Shown here one piece after another: positions 10,087 through 19,823 of a stretch of 42,843 nucleotides of DNA (positions are counted from its first letter, which is position 1; the number at the start of each line of letters is the position of its first letter). The translations under genes were made by a program, and so were the position numbers. The notes under the pieces were generated by a model that saw nothing but the letters and a program-made list of their open reading frames with translations, was not told the origin of the DNA and did not search any database. The stretch comes from Nitrospiraceae bacterium (GTDB taxonomy: Bacteria; Nitrospirota; Thermodesulfovibrionia; UBA6902), in assembly GCA_003599425.1 (NCBI GenBank), contig QZKC01000001.1, forward strand, positions 1 through 42,843, given 5' to 3'.

Positions 10087-10653
10087 ATGCTGAAAAAGAT
10101 GATGTTGCTTTCACTCATGATCATAAGCATTACAGCAGCAGGTGCGGCATTCAGCGCTGAATATGTCGGAGCGAAAAAATGCAAGGCCTGCCATATCAAA
10201 CAGTACAAGTCCTGGGAAGAGACAAACATGGCGAAAAGTTTCGAAAATCTGAAAGCCGGTGCAATGGCGGATGCTAAAAAGAAAGCGGGACTCGACCCGG
10301 CCAGGGATTATACTGGTGATGCAAAGTGCCTGGAATGCCACACGACAGGCTATGGGAAGCCAGGAGGGTTCAAGAGCCTTGCTGAAACTCCTGACCTGAT
10401 AAACGTCCAGTGCGAGTCATGCCACGGCCCCGGTGGAGACTTCAAGGAAATAATGAAGACCAACAAGGAATTTAAATTGGCGGAGGCCGCTGCAGCAGGG
10501 CTCGTCATTCCGAATGAAAAAGCAAACAACTGCATGGAATGCCACAATGATAAAAGCCCGTTCAATGAAAAGGTCGATGCCAAATACAAATTTGATATCA
10601 AGGACAGATTAAAGAAGACCCACGAGCATTTCCCGCTGAAGTATCAGCATTAA
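10087..10653 (+). CDS. Exported multiheme cytochrome c (cytochrome c554-like)
   Basis: Signal peptide MLKKMMLLSLMIISITAAGAAFSAE and four CXXCH motifs (CKACH, CLECH, CESCH, CMECH). Start at 10087 after aaaggaggaaaaatcg; the ORF-track start at 9808 lies antisense inside truA. Confidence 0.9.
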   Translation: MLKKMMLLSLMIISITAAGAAFSAEYVGAKKCKACHIKQYKSWEETNMAKSFENLKAGAMADAKKKAGLDPARDYTGDAKCLECHTTGYGKPGGFKSLAETPDLINVQCESCHGPGGDFKEIMKTNKEFKLAEAAAAGLVIPNEKANNCMECHNDKSPFNEKVDAKYKFDIKDRLKKTHEHFPLKYQH

Positions 10654-10677
10654 ATTTTTTTGTATGAGTTCGTGACC

Positions 10678-10710
10678 AAAAAGGTCTGGAATATTTCCAG
10701 ACCTTTTTTT
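10678..10710 (+). terminator. Rho-independent terminator
   Basis: AAAAAGGTCTGGAA-TAT-TTCCAGACCTTTTTTT hairpin with T-tract, after the cytochrome c gene. Confidence 0.9.
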
Positions 10711-10785
10711 GTTATTGGAATATAAAAGAAGCATTCAATTTTTATCTGAAAAATTAAAGTCATTTGGTATAAAATCTCTCATACT

Positions 10786-13119
10786 ATGACTGAACAAGAC
10801 GCACGAATAGTCATTAACCGAAAACTTATCGAATCCGGATGGATTCTTGAAGGGACTAACAGGAATGTCCTGACTGAACAGCATTGCGGAGCTGGCTTTT
10901 CCGATTATCTGCTGTTAGGCAGGAAGGGACAGAACCTTGCTGTGCTTGAAGCAAAGGATGACAGTCAGGGCGATGTCTATCTCGCAAAAGAACAGGCGCG
11001 GGGATATGCCCTCGCGCATGGGTGTAAATATATCTTCCTTGCTAATTCAGAGCAGATTTATTTCTGGGACTTAGATGAAGGCGACGCCCTCCCGATAGAA
11101 CGTTTTATTTCTCCTGAAGACTTGCAGCGAAGGGCCGATCTGAAACTGCTCAGGAAACCCTTGCCGCAGATAGAACATTCTTTGAATATAGCGAACAGGC
11201 CTTATCAGATAGAGGCGAGCGATATTATTGCCGGTCAATACGAGAAAGGCAAAAGGGCATTTTTGCTCGAAATGGCTACGGGCACAGGCAAGACGAGACT
11301 CGCCGCCGCAATTATCGACAGGTTTCTTAAAGCACATCAGGCAGAACGTGTCCTGTTCATCGTTGACAGGATAGAACTTGCAAAGCAGGCCCTTGAGGCC
11401 TTCCAGTTGGCATTCAGGGATAAATACAAAAATGTGCGCTACAAGCCCGGACGTCACGGCGAATGGGGAGGCGCTTCTGTTGTAGTGGCGACAATACAGA
11501 GTCTCAACATTCATTACAGTAAGGATTTCACGCCGGGCTATTTCGATCTTGTCTTCAATGATGAATGTCATCGTTCCATTTATGGCGAACTGCCCCGTCA
11601 GGTGGTTGAATACTTTCAGGCCACGAGGATAGGACTGACTGCCACGCCAAAGGATTTTCTGAAAAACATTGATATTGAAAAACTGGGCGAGAACAATCCC
11701 AAGGCTCTCGAGTACAGGATAATGCGGGACACATACAAACATTTCGGCTGTGAACCGGGAGAGCCGACATACAGGTATACAATACAGGATGCTGTAAATG
11801 CTTCTCACCCCGGGCCTTATCTTGTGCCGCCCAGGATATATAAACTTTATTCACTGATTACAAAAGAGGCCGCGTCAGAAAATGGCTGGAGCACTGAGAT
11901 TGACGGTGAAGATTATACGTTTGCCATTTCCCAGATAGAGAAAAAGGTAAATGTGCCTGATCGGAATAAGCTTATATGTATGGAATTTTTGAAATATGCG
12001 TTAAAAACTCCCGACGGTTCAATCGGTAAAACTATTATCTTTGCCGTGTCTCAGGACCACGCAGGGGCGCTTGCAAAGGAATTGAATGCGCTTGCGCCTG
12101 AGGCGAACGGCAGATTTGCACAAGTCATCACATCAAGAGTGAAGGGCGCTTCCGATCTTGCAAAGACATTCCGTAAAGATGAAAACTACTGGCCGCGTGT
12201 TGCGGTCAGCGTAGATATGCTATCGACAGGTTATGACTGTCCTGAAATATTGAACATTGTCCTTGCGCGCCCTATTGCTTCTCCAACGAATTACATACAG
12301 ATAAAAGGGCGCGGCACGCGCAAGTATACATTTCCGGATGGGACGGCAAAGACAGAGTTTATAATTCATGATTTCTGCGAGGTGGTTGAATATTTTGAGG
12401 AGGAATACGACTATAGTGCGCCGTTGCCCGTCTATGACCCTTCTGTATCTGACCGAACTCCCGGCTCTTACGAGAGAATGAGCGGAAGTGAAGTAGATAA
12501 CAAGGGCGCGGACAGAAGAAAGCTTGTTTCTCCTGCTCCAGATACAATAGTTTTTACGGAATTTATTGAAGTCGGTCCCGAAGGGGAGAAAGTAGACCGT
12601 ATGCTTTATCAAAACAGGTGGCAGGAAAAGATCAGAGAAGTTGCCAGGATAAAGCCCGATATTGTTGAAGCGGCAAAGACGGACAATTTCACTGACGAGC
12701 TCATGGAATATCTTCAGACAGAAGTGCTGAACCGCCCGGTGGAGTATTTCAACGAAATAAATCTTGCAAAGGTCTACAGGATATTTGCGGACATTACGGA
12801 TTTTATCAAAGAGGCGTTAGGAATCGGGAAGCTGCCGACACAGCAGGAACAGCTTGATAAGCTTATTGAGTTTCTCAAGGTTGAATACAGCCTGAATCTT
12901 ATGCAGATCAGGTTACTGAGAGTTCTTATTGAACAGATTGTGCAAAGTCCGAAATATGCGGAACAGTTTGAAAAAGGAGATTTCAAATTTCTTGAAAACC
13001 AGCCTTTCAGGGCATACGGAGGCGTTGACGCATATTTATCAGCCTTCGGTGACATAACAAAATCGGTATTTAACCATTTAAAGCAAAGCCCTTCATTTAA
13101 ACTGGCGAGGATGAGATAG
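10786..13119 (+). CDS. hsdR: Type I restriction endonuclease subunit R (EcoEI-like)
   Basis: Nuclease region (LAVLEAKDD), helicase motifs EMATGTGKTRLAAAII, NDECHRSIYG, GLTATPK, IQIKGRGTRK. Confidence 0.95.
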   Translation: MTEQDARIVINRKLIESGWILEGTNRNVLTEQHCGAGFSDYLLLGRKGQNLAVLEAKDDSQGDVYLAKEQARGYALAHGCKYIFLANSEQIYFWDLDEGDALPIERFISPEDLQRRADLKLLRKPLPQIEHSLNIANRPYQIEASDIIAGQYEKGKRAFLLEMATGTGKTRLAAAIIDRFLKAHQAERVLFIVDRIELAKQALEAFQLAFRDKYKNVRYKPGRHGEWGGASVVVATIQSLNIHYSKDFTPGYFDLVFNDECHRSIYGELPRQVVEYFQATRIGLTATPKDFLKNIDIEKLGENNPKALEYRIMRDTYKHFGCEPGEPTYRYTIQDAVNASHPGPYLVPPRIYKLYSLITKEAASENGWSTEIDGEDYTFAISQIEKKVNVPDRNKLICMEFLKYALKTPDGSIGKTIIFAVSQDHAGALAKELNALAPEANGRFAQVITSRVKGASDLAKTFRKDENYWPRVAVSVDMLSTGYDCPEILNIVLARPIASPTNYIQIKGRGTRKYTFPDGTAKTEFIIHDFCEVVEYFEEEYDYSAPLPVYDPSVSDRTPGSYERMSGSEVDNKGADRRKLVSPAPDTIVFTEFIEVGPEGEKVDRMLYQNRWQEKIREVARIKPDIVEAAKTDNFTDELMEYLQTEVLNRPVEYFNEINLAKVYRIFADITDFIKEALGIGKLPTQQEQLDKLIEFLKVEYSLNLMQIRLLRVLIEQIVQSPKYAEQFEKGDFKFLENQPFRAYGGVDAYLSAFGDITKSVFNHLKQSPSFKLARMR

Positions 13120-13122
13120 ATT

Positions 13123-14601
13123 ATGCCGACAAACTTTGTAAATTCAGACCTGAGACAGAAGGTTGACCAGTTAATGGATGAACTCTATGCCGGTGGCGTC
13201 AATAACCCGATGACCGCCATTGAGCAGATAAGTTATCTGATGTTTCTCAAGAGTCTCACAGAGATGGATGAGAAGCAGGAACAATTACAAAAGATCATGG
13301 ACAATCCATACACGTCTGTCTTCTCCAACTCATTGACAAAATACAGTTGGAGGACAGTGTCCCGGCTTTCCGGCGATCCGCTGTATGTGACGCTTTCAGA
13401 GGCTTTTGAAAAGTTTCACGAGCTCCCCAATCTCTCACCAATGGGAAAGCTCCTTTTCAGGCAGGCGCATCTGAAGATATTCAACAGGCCTACCTTGCGT
13501 TCAGTGGTCTCGATCATTGACGGAATGGATTATAATGATTCACAAAAATATGACACTGATGTAAAAGGCGACCTCTACGAATATCTGCTGGACAAGATTT
13601 CAATTTCAGGGACGAACGGACAGTTCAGGACGCCCCGCCACATTATCAAGATGATGGTAAAGCTCATAAAGCCAAAGGCGGGACAGTATATCCTTGATCC
13701 AACGTGCGGAACAGCAGGATTTCTGATCCAGGTTTATCTCTACATCATGGAGCAGAATACAAGCGGAGAGATGAAGACGGAAGGTCATATTACCGGCGAC
13801 AGGCTGAGACCGGACCAGCACGAGTTTTTGAAGATGCATGCGCTGACCGGATATGACAACGATACGGATATGATTAAAATAGCGATAATGAATCTTTACC
13901 TGCACGGACTTGAAAATGCCAACGTAAGACACCATGATCCGCTTACCCTGCCGACTGAAAACGACAGAAAATATGACGTCATCCTGACCAATCCTCCATT
14001 TGCCGGGAATGTAAACAAAGAGGCGATACTTGAGGACTTTGATCTCAAGACATCAAAGACGGAACTGCTTTTCGGTGAATACTTTTACAAGCATCTCGTC
14101 CCCGGCGGGAAGGCGGCGGTCATTGTCCCTGAAGGCGTATTGTTCGGAACAACGACAGCACATAAGAAACTGCGCGGCTGGTTGATGGATGAATGTAATC
14201 TTCACGGAATCATCAGCCTGCCGTCAGGAGTATTCAAGCCTTATGCAGGCGTTAAGACCTCCATAGTTATCTTTGAACGTGGCGGCAAGACAGATAAGGT
14301 TTGGTTCTATGAAATAACCGCAGACGGATACAGCCTCGATGACAAACGCACTCCTCAGCCGGATAAAAACGACATCCCCGACCTCATTGAGAAATGGGAG
14401 ACAAAGCCGGAGAGTGATCGAAGCTGGTATGCCTCAAGGAAAGAGATTGAAGAAAATGATCTTAACCTCACCGGAGGAAGATACAAGCCTCATGTGCATG
14501 AAGAGGTTGTATATCCTGAACCGAAAGTGATTGTCTCTGAAGTGATGGACCTGGAAAAAAGAATAGCCGATGGGCTGGGTAATCTTCAAAAGAAACTGTA
14601 A
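13123..14601 (+). CDS. hsdM: Type I DNA methyltransferase subunit M
   Basis: GQFRTPRHIIKMMV, LDPTCGTAGFLIQ and catalytic ILTNPPFAG motifs. Confidence 0.97.
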   Translation: MPTNFVNSDLRQKVDQLMDELYAGGVNNPMTAIEQISYLMFLKSLTEMDEKQEQLQKIMDNPYTSVFSNSLTKYSWRTVSRLSGDPLYVTLSEAFEKFHELPNLSPMGKLLFRQAHLKIFNRPTLRSVVSIIDGMDYNDSQKYDTDVKGDLYEYLLDKISISGTNGQFRTPRHIIKMMVKLIKPKAGQYILDPTCGTAGFLIQVYLYIMEQNTSGEMKTEGHITGDRLRPDQHEFLKMHALTGYDNDTDMIKIAIMNLYLHGLENANVRHHDPLTLPTENDRKYDVILTNPPFAGNVNKEAILEDFDLKTSKTELLFGEYFYKHLVPGGKAAVIVPEGVLFGTTTAHKKLRGWLMDECNLHGIISLPSGVFKPYAGVKTSIVIFERGGKTDKVWFYEITADGYSLDDKRTPQPDKNDIPDLIEKWETKPESDRSWYASRKEIEENDLNLTGGRYKPHVHEEVVYPEPKVIVSEVMDLEKRIADGLGNLQKKL

Positions 14602-14676
14602 TACAGGCTTTGTTTTTATTTAACGATCTGGTAGACTTAAATAAAGACTTTATTCAGCCCTTTCAAGGAGGACATA

Positions 14677-14961
14677 ATGAAACTGAGCACAGCCGTTAAA
14701 CCTATAAGTCACATCAAATCTCACGCCTCGGAGATCATCAGCGAAATATCCGAGACCGGCAACCCGGTTGTCGTGACCGTAAACGGGGAAGCGCGGGTAA
14801 TAATTCAGGACCTGAAGGAATATGAAAAAGACCGCGAAAGCATGGCGATGCTGAAGCTGCTGGCAATGGGAAGAAAGGACATGCTCGAAGGCAGGCATAA
14901 GCCGATGCGTCAGGCCTTTGCGGAACTTAAAAAGAAGATACGCTCTGCTGAAAAGCCATGA
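14677..14961 (+). CDS. Phd/YefM-family antitoxin
   Basis: STAVKPISHIKSHASEIISEISETGNPVVVTVNGEARVIIQDLKEYE; stop overlaps the toxin start. Confidence 0.9.
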   Translation: MKLSTAVKPISHIKSHASEIISEISETGNPVVVTVNGEARVIIQDLKEYEKDRESMAMLKLLAMGRKDMLEGRHKPMRQAFAELKKKIRSAEKP

Positions 14962-15284
14962 AGTACGAAGTCCGCGTTGACAATATTGCATCAGAAGACC
15001 TTTACGCAATATACCGCTATGTTGCTGTTAATGATTCCCCTTCAAAGGCGGAGCATCTGCTCGTCAATATACAGAAAGCAATGACCTCTCTTGAGACAAT
15101 GCCGGCGCGGGGCGCCATCCCGCCTGAGCTGCAACGGTGGGGAATAGCCGATTTCAGGGAGATATTCTTTAAACCCTACCGCATTATCTATGAAATGAGA
15201 GGCAAGACCGTTTTCATTCACGCCGTCCTTGACGGCCGCCGCAACTGCGAAGACCTTTTACAGCAGCGGCTTCTGGGGACATAA
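14958..15284 (+). CDS. RelE/ParE-family toxin
   Basis: FREIFFKPYRIIYEMRGKTVFIHAVLDGRRN is typical of RelE/ParE; ATGA overlap with the upstream antitoxin. Confidence 0.9.
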   Translation: MKYEVRVDNIASEDLYAIYRYVAVNDSPSKAEHLLVNIQKAMTSLETMPARGAIPPELQRWGIADFREIFFKPYRIIYEMRGKTVFIHAVLDGRRNCEDLLQQRLLGT

Positions 15285-16501
15285 TGCAAAAGCCTTTGCC
15301 GAAGGGGTGGAAATGGGTGAAGCTGGGGGAGGTTGCAGACGGTGAAAAGTTCTCGATTCGGATGGGGCCATTCGGCAGCCAACTTAAGAAGCACGAACTG
15401 GTAAATGAAGGTATTAAAGTCCTGTGGATTGAGAATATTGTGGACAATGAATTTAAGTGGCTCGATAATAAGAGCATCACCGAAGGTAAATTTAAACAGC
15501 TTGAGGGTTTTAAAGTTAAACCGAACGATATTCTAACCACCACGATGGGAACTATCGCGCGAACATGCGTGGTTCCATCAAATATTGGGAAGGCGATTAT
15601 TTCATCGCATTTGCTGAAAATATCTCCCGACCTAAGCCGTATTAATCCGACATTTGTCGCAAAATATATGAGCTCCGGTTTTGCGCTAAGATACTTTGAT
15701 AAAAAAGCCCATGGCATTGTTATGAAAGGCTTGAATACATCGATTATCAAAAATTTACCTATCCCCCTCCCCCCGCTCTCCACGCAACACAAGATCGTCG
15801 AGATTCTTGAAGAAGCCGACAACCTGCGGAAACTGCGCAGGCAGGCGGATGAGAAGATGAAAGACCTCATCCCCTCGCTCTTTGTCCGGATGTTCGGCGA
15901 TCCTGCCACAAATCCGAAAGGGTGGGAGATGATTTCTCTTGGGGATGTTTGCAATAAGCCGGAATATGGAGTGACTGCAACTGCAACTAATTCATTTATA
16001 GGACCAAAGTTTTTAAGAATAACAGATATTCAAAATGGAAATGTTGACTGGAATAAAGTGCCATATTGTGAATGTTCTGATATTGACAGAAATAAAAGCC
16101 GATTATCTATCAGAGATATTGTTGTAGCAAGAATCGGGTCAACCACAGGGAAAGCCTATCTTGTAAGAGATTGTCCCGATGCTGTTTTTGCATCGTATTT
16201 AATACGCTTGCGTACTAATGACTCTTTATTGCCAGAATTTCTATTTGCTTTTATGGATACAAAATCTTATTGGACTCAAATTAATTCAGTGAAAGGTACA
16301 AGATTAAAGCAAGGCATTAATATTCCTGTTCTTATAAACTTAAAGTTCCCTCTCCCCCCTCTCCCTCTCCAGCAGGAATTCGCAAAGCTCGTTGAGGGCA
16401 TCGAAGCTGAGAAGGCAAGACAGGCTGAGGGCAAGAAGAAGCTCGATGAACTTTTCAACAGCCTCATGCAGCGGGCGTTTACCGGGGAACTGGTGGCGTG
16501 A
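15284..16501 (+). CDS. hsdS: Type I restriction-modification specificity subunit S
   Basis: Two TRDs separated by a conserved region (LPPLSTQHKIVEILEEADNLRKLRRQADEKMKDLIPSLFVRMFGDP); C-terminal PLPLQQEFAKLVEGIEAEKARQAEGKKKLDELFNSLMQRAFTGEL. Confidence 0.94.
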   Translation: MQKPLPKGWKWVKLGEVADGEKFSIRMGPFGSQLKKHELVNEGIKVLWIENIVDNEFKWLDNKSITEGKFKQLEGFKVKPNDILTTTMGTIARTCVVPSNIGKAIISSHLLKISPDLSRINPTFVAKYMSSGFALRYFDKKAHGIVMKGLNTSIIKNLPIPLPPLSTQHKIVEILEEADNLRKLRRQADEKMKDLIPSLFVRMFGDPATNPKGWEMISLGDVCNKPEYGVTATATNSFIGPKFLRITDIQNGNVDWNKVPYCECSDIDRNKSRLSIRDIVVARIGSTTGKAYLVRDCPDAVFASYLIRLRTNDSLLPEFLFAFMDTKSYWTQINSVKGTRLKQGINIPVLINLKFPLPPLPLQQEFAKLVEGIEAEKARQAEGKKKLDELFNSLMQRAFTGELVA

Positions 16502-16505
16502 TTAT

Positions 16506-16567
16506 GTAGGGGCAGGCCCCAGTGCCTGCCCAAATAAAACATGGCAACCACAGGGGGTTGCCCCTAC
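16506..16567. repeat. Inverted pair of REP-like elements
   Basis: GTAGGGGCAGGCCCCAGTGCCTGCCC (16506-16531) and reverse-complemented GTAGGGGCAACCCCCTGTGGTTGCC (16543-16567). Each has its own stem and the shared head GTAGGGGCA. Confidence 0.8.
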
Positions 16568-16568
16568 A

Positions 16569-16793
16569 GTACGATTAACGTTACCGGACATTGTTCATCA
16601 GTTCAAATCATTTACCACATCACAATATCGCATAAATGTTCTGAAAAACAATTGGGATCCATTCCCTGGTAAATTATGGCAGCGCAATTATTACGAACAT
16701 GTTATCCGTAATGAATACGAACTGGGCAAGATACGGGAATATATCATGAACAATCCGATGACATGGGAAGATGATGAGAATTATACGGAATGA
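16569..16793 (+). pseudogene. REP-associated tyrosine transposase (RAYT) C-terminal remnant
   Basis: LPDIVHQFKSFTTSQYR...FPGKLWQRNYYEHVIRNEYELGKIREYIMNNPMTWEDDENY matches the RAYT C-terminus; the catalytic N-terminal part is absent. Confidence 0.82.
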
Positions 16794-16896
16794 AAATCCC
16801 TGAGATGTTGTCTCTGAGCTGCAGCCTGTAGATTTTTATACGGGACAATCTGTATATTTAAAGGCTGGGAAAATTCAGGATTCAAAGGAGAAAGAC

Positions 16897-18684
16897 ATGA
16901 ATGTTAATGTGAAGAATGAAAAGCTCAATAGATGGATAAGGGAAGTTGCAGAATTGTGCCAGCCCGACAATATCTATGTCTGCGACGGTTCAAGAGAAGA
17001 ATATGATCGTATGATCGAGATCCTCGTGAAAGGCGAGATTGCAATTCCCCTCAAAAAGCGGCCCAACAGTTATCTCTTCCGTTCTGATCCGAGTGATGTG
17101 GCCCGAGTCGAAGACCGCACATATATAAGCACAACATCAAAGGATGAGGCCGGCCCTACAAATAACTGGATCGATCCGAAGGAACTCAAGGCGACCATGC
17201 TGGATTTCTACAAGGGGTGTATGAGGGGACGCACAATGTATGTAATACCTTTTTCGATGGGGCCTATCGGTTCCCCGATCTCAAAGATCGGCATTGAAAT
17301 ATCGGACAGTCCGTATGTTGTGATCAATATGCATATCATGACCCGTGTCAGTTCCCGCGTCCTCGATCTGCTGGGAACAGACGGAGACTTCATCCCCTGC
17401 CTGCATTCCGTGGGTGCTCCGCTGGCGCCGGGACAGAAGGACTCCAAATGGCCGTGCGCTCCCATTGAGAAGAAATATATCAGCCATTTCCCTGAAGAGA
17501 ACCTTATCTGGTCATATGGATCGGGCTATGGCGGCAACGCGCTTCTGGGGAAAAAATGCCTCGCGCTCCGTATCGCCTCTGCCATGGCAAGGCGTGAAGG
17601 GTGGATGGCAGAGCATATGCTCATACTCAGACTTACCAGCCCCGAAGGGAAACAGTACCATATTGCGGCAGCATTTCCATCGGCCTGCGGAAAGACCAAC
17701 CTGGCAATGATGCAGCCTTCGTTGCCCGGCTGGAAGTGTGAATGCATTGGAGACGACATAGCATGGATGAAGGTCGGCCCTGACGGACGGCTTTACGCGA
17801 TAAATCCAGAGAACGGTTTCTTTGGTGTGGCTCCGGGAACATCATATAGCACCAACCCTATGGCAATGGATACTCTCAAACAAAACGTTCTCTTTACGAA
17901 CTGTGCGCTGACTGATGACGGTGATGTCTGGTGGGAAGGCATGGATGGTGATGAGCCTGCGCATGCGATTGACTGGAAAGGGCGCGACTGGACTCCGGCA
18001 AGCACTGAAGACGCTGCACATGCGAATGCGCGCTTTACGGCTCCCGCTGCGCAATGTCCGGTAATTTGCAAGGACTGGGAGAAACCTGAAGGCGTTCCGA
18101 TCGATATATTCATATTCGGAGGCCGCCGTACTGGTGTGGTTCCTCTTGTTTACGAGGCATTCAATTGGGAGCATGGCGTCTTTCTGGGCGCTACTGCTGC
18201 ATCCGAAACGACAGCCGCGAACATCGGCGCTGTCGGCAACCTCAGGCGCGACCCGTTTGCCATGAAGCCGTTCTGCGGTTATAATATGGGCGACTATTTC
18301 CAGCACTGGTTCAATATGGGAGATAAGCTTGGGAATAAGGCGCCGAGAATCTTTTATGTCAACTGGTTCAGGAAGAGCGCGGACGGCAAATTTTTATGGC
18401 CCGGGTTCAGTGATAACAGCCGGGTGCTCAAATGGATGTGCGAGCGCGTTGAGTGCCGGGTTGGAGCCAAGGAAGCGCCCATCGGCCTATTGCCGAATGA
18501 AGGAGACATTGATCTCAGCGGCCTTAATATTTCTTCTGCCGAGATGAAAGAGCTTATGAGTGTAAACACCGATGAATGGAAGGCAGAGATCCCCGATATA
18601 GAAAAACACTACACCACATTCGGAAACCGTCTCCCCGGGAGGCTCAAAAAACAGCTTGAGGAATTCCGGAAACGGCTGGGTTAG
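16897..18684 (+). CDS. pckG: Phosphoenolpyruvate carboxykinase (GTP)
   Basis: [17 protein letters not shown]-loop, [16 protein letters not shown] and [26 protein letters not shown] motifs. Confidence 0.97.
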   Translation: MNVNVKNEKLNRWIREVAELCQPDNIYVCDGSREEYDRMIEILVKGEIAIPLKKRPNSYLFRSDPSDVARVEDRTYISTTSKDEAGPTNNWIDPKELKATMLDFYKGCMRGRTMYVIPFSMGPIGSPISKIGIEISDSPYVVINMHIMTRVSSRVLDLLGTDGDFIPCLHSVGAPLAPGQKDSKWPCAPIEKKYISHFPEENLIWSYGSGYGGNALLGKKCLALRIASAMARREGWMAEHMLILRLTSPEGKQYHIAAAFPSACGKTNLAMMQPSLPGWKCECIGDDIAWMKVGPDGRLYAINPENGFFGVAPGTSYSTNPMAMDTLKQNVLFTNCALTDDGDVWWEGMDGDEPAHAIDWKGRDWTPASTEDAAHANARFTAPAAQCPVICKDWEKPEGVPIDIFIFGGRRTGVVPLVYEAFNWEHGVFLGATAASETTAANIGAVGNLRRDPFAMKPFCGYNMGDYFQHWFNMGDKLGNKAPRIFYVNWFRKSADGKFLWPGFSDNSRVLKWMCERVECRVGAKEAPIGLLPNEGDIDLSGLNISSAEMKELMSVNTDEWKAEIPDIEKHYTTFGNRLPGRLKKQLEEFRKRLG

Positions 18685-18697
18685 GACATATCAAACG

Positions 18698-18723
18698 TAA
18701 GGGTACGGCATGCCGTACCCTTA
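18698..18723. terminator. Bidirectional terminator between convergent genes
   Basis: TAAGGGTACGGCATGCCGTACCCTTA perfect palindrome followed by TTT; includes the stop codon of the minus-strand gene. Confidence 0.75.
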
Positions 18724-19347
18724 TTTCCCTTCTTCTCTCTCAGCTTCCTTTCGTGAGAGTTTCTTCTTCGAACCATCATGCCAGATTCTGAAAATACGCT
18801 CCAGTTTGTCCCTGTAAGCCATGGAAAGAAAAATAAGGACAATGGCAACCCCGACCAGCATCGAGAACCGGTAATACTGATGGTGCCGGATGAAATTCCC
18901 GCCGAGGGTGAGGAGAATTGTCCCGCCGAAGCGCCCTACGGTGCTGATGAGCAGGAACTCTTTGACAGTAAGGTGTCCGAGCCCGAGGATGTAACATAGA
19001 AAATCTTTCGGAGTTCCGGGGATCAGGAAAAGGAGAAAGACGAGAAAAGCGCCTTTGTGATGAAGCAGATAATCATACCGTTCAATAGTTTGCTTGCTGA
19101 CAAAGCGTTCGACAAAGGGCCGGCCAAAGGTCTTTGACAGCCAGAAGTTTATAAATGAACCGATAGTGAGGCCTATTGTTGACAGGAAGAGCCCCAGGAC
19201 AGGGCCATAGAGAAACCCTCCCAGGAAACCTGTAACTTCCCCTGGGATAGGAGCTGCAATGACCTGAAGAGACTGAAGGAGAATAAAGCCGAAGAATGAA
19301 AGGGGCCCCAGTGAATCAAGAAATGCCTTAAGCCTTTCCCGGTCCAT
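18721..19347 (-). CDS. VTT-domain (TVP38/TMEM64/DedA-like) membrane protein
   Basis: APIPGEVTGFLGGFLYGPVLGLFLSTIGLTIGSFINFWLSKTFGRPFVERF and FLIPGTPKDFLCYILGLG motifs. The true N-terminus may lie further upstream because the frame stays open and hydrophobic. Confidence 0.88.
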   Translation of the reverse strand: MDRERLKAFLDSLGPLSFFGFILLQSLQVIAAPIPGEVTGFLGGFLYGPVLGLFLSTIGLTIGSFINFWLSKTFGRPFVERFVSKQTIERYDYLLHHKGAFLVFLLFLIPGTPKDFLCYILGLGHLTVKEFLLISTVGRFGGTILLTLGGNFIRHHQYYRFSMLVGVAIVLIFLSMAYRDKLERIFRIWHDGSKKKLSRKEAEREEGK

Positions 19348-19680
19348 GAAGAACTTGAATGTGCCTGTCTTATAAAGGATAAAAATGGCAATGAGAAAAA
19401 CAACGAGAACCGCGACTCTCAGCCATATCTGTGCCGACTTGTTATTTTTGACCGTGTGTTCGATTGTTCACCTGAGTGCTGCTGTTCATTTTAACGAATG
19501 ACATTGAATCTTAACAGGGAAAGATATTTGAGCGCAAGTTTTATTCGGTGAATGTGAGGCATCAGGTGGAGGCAGGGTTGTGAAGCTGATTATAATTGGA
19601 ATATACTCGTTCATAAAATGATAATATACAAAGCTATTGTATGAATATGTAAGAGTCTGCTGAAAAAGTCTGTTTTCAGT

Positions 19681-19760
19681 GTCATTACGAGGAACGTTAG
19701 TGACGAAGTAATCTCTTTGTTGAGGCGAGATTGCTTTGGTCGAATCGACCTCGCAATGAC
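19681..19760. repeat. Dispersed MITE-like palindromic repeat (GTCATTGCGAGG family)
   Basis: Ends GTCATTACGAGG and CCTCGCAATGAC are inverted (11/12 match); internal AATCTC...GAGATT pairing. Confidence 0.75.
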
Positions 19761-19823
19761 AGCTAATACTTTTTAGCAATCTGCTTAGACATTTAAACAT
19801 AAAGGTCAGGATACATCTGAATT

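Noticed and set aside
11071-11808. 245-aa minus-strand ORF (and other antisense ORFs inside hsdR)
   Set aside because: Antisense to helicase motifs of hsdR; no coding evidence.
15214-15954. 246-aa minus-strand ORF
   Set aside because: Antisense to hsdS and the toxin gene end; translation has no known motif.
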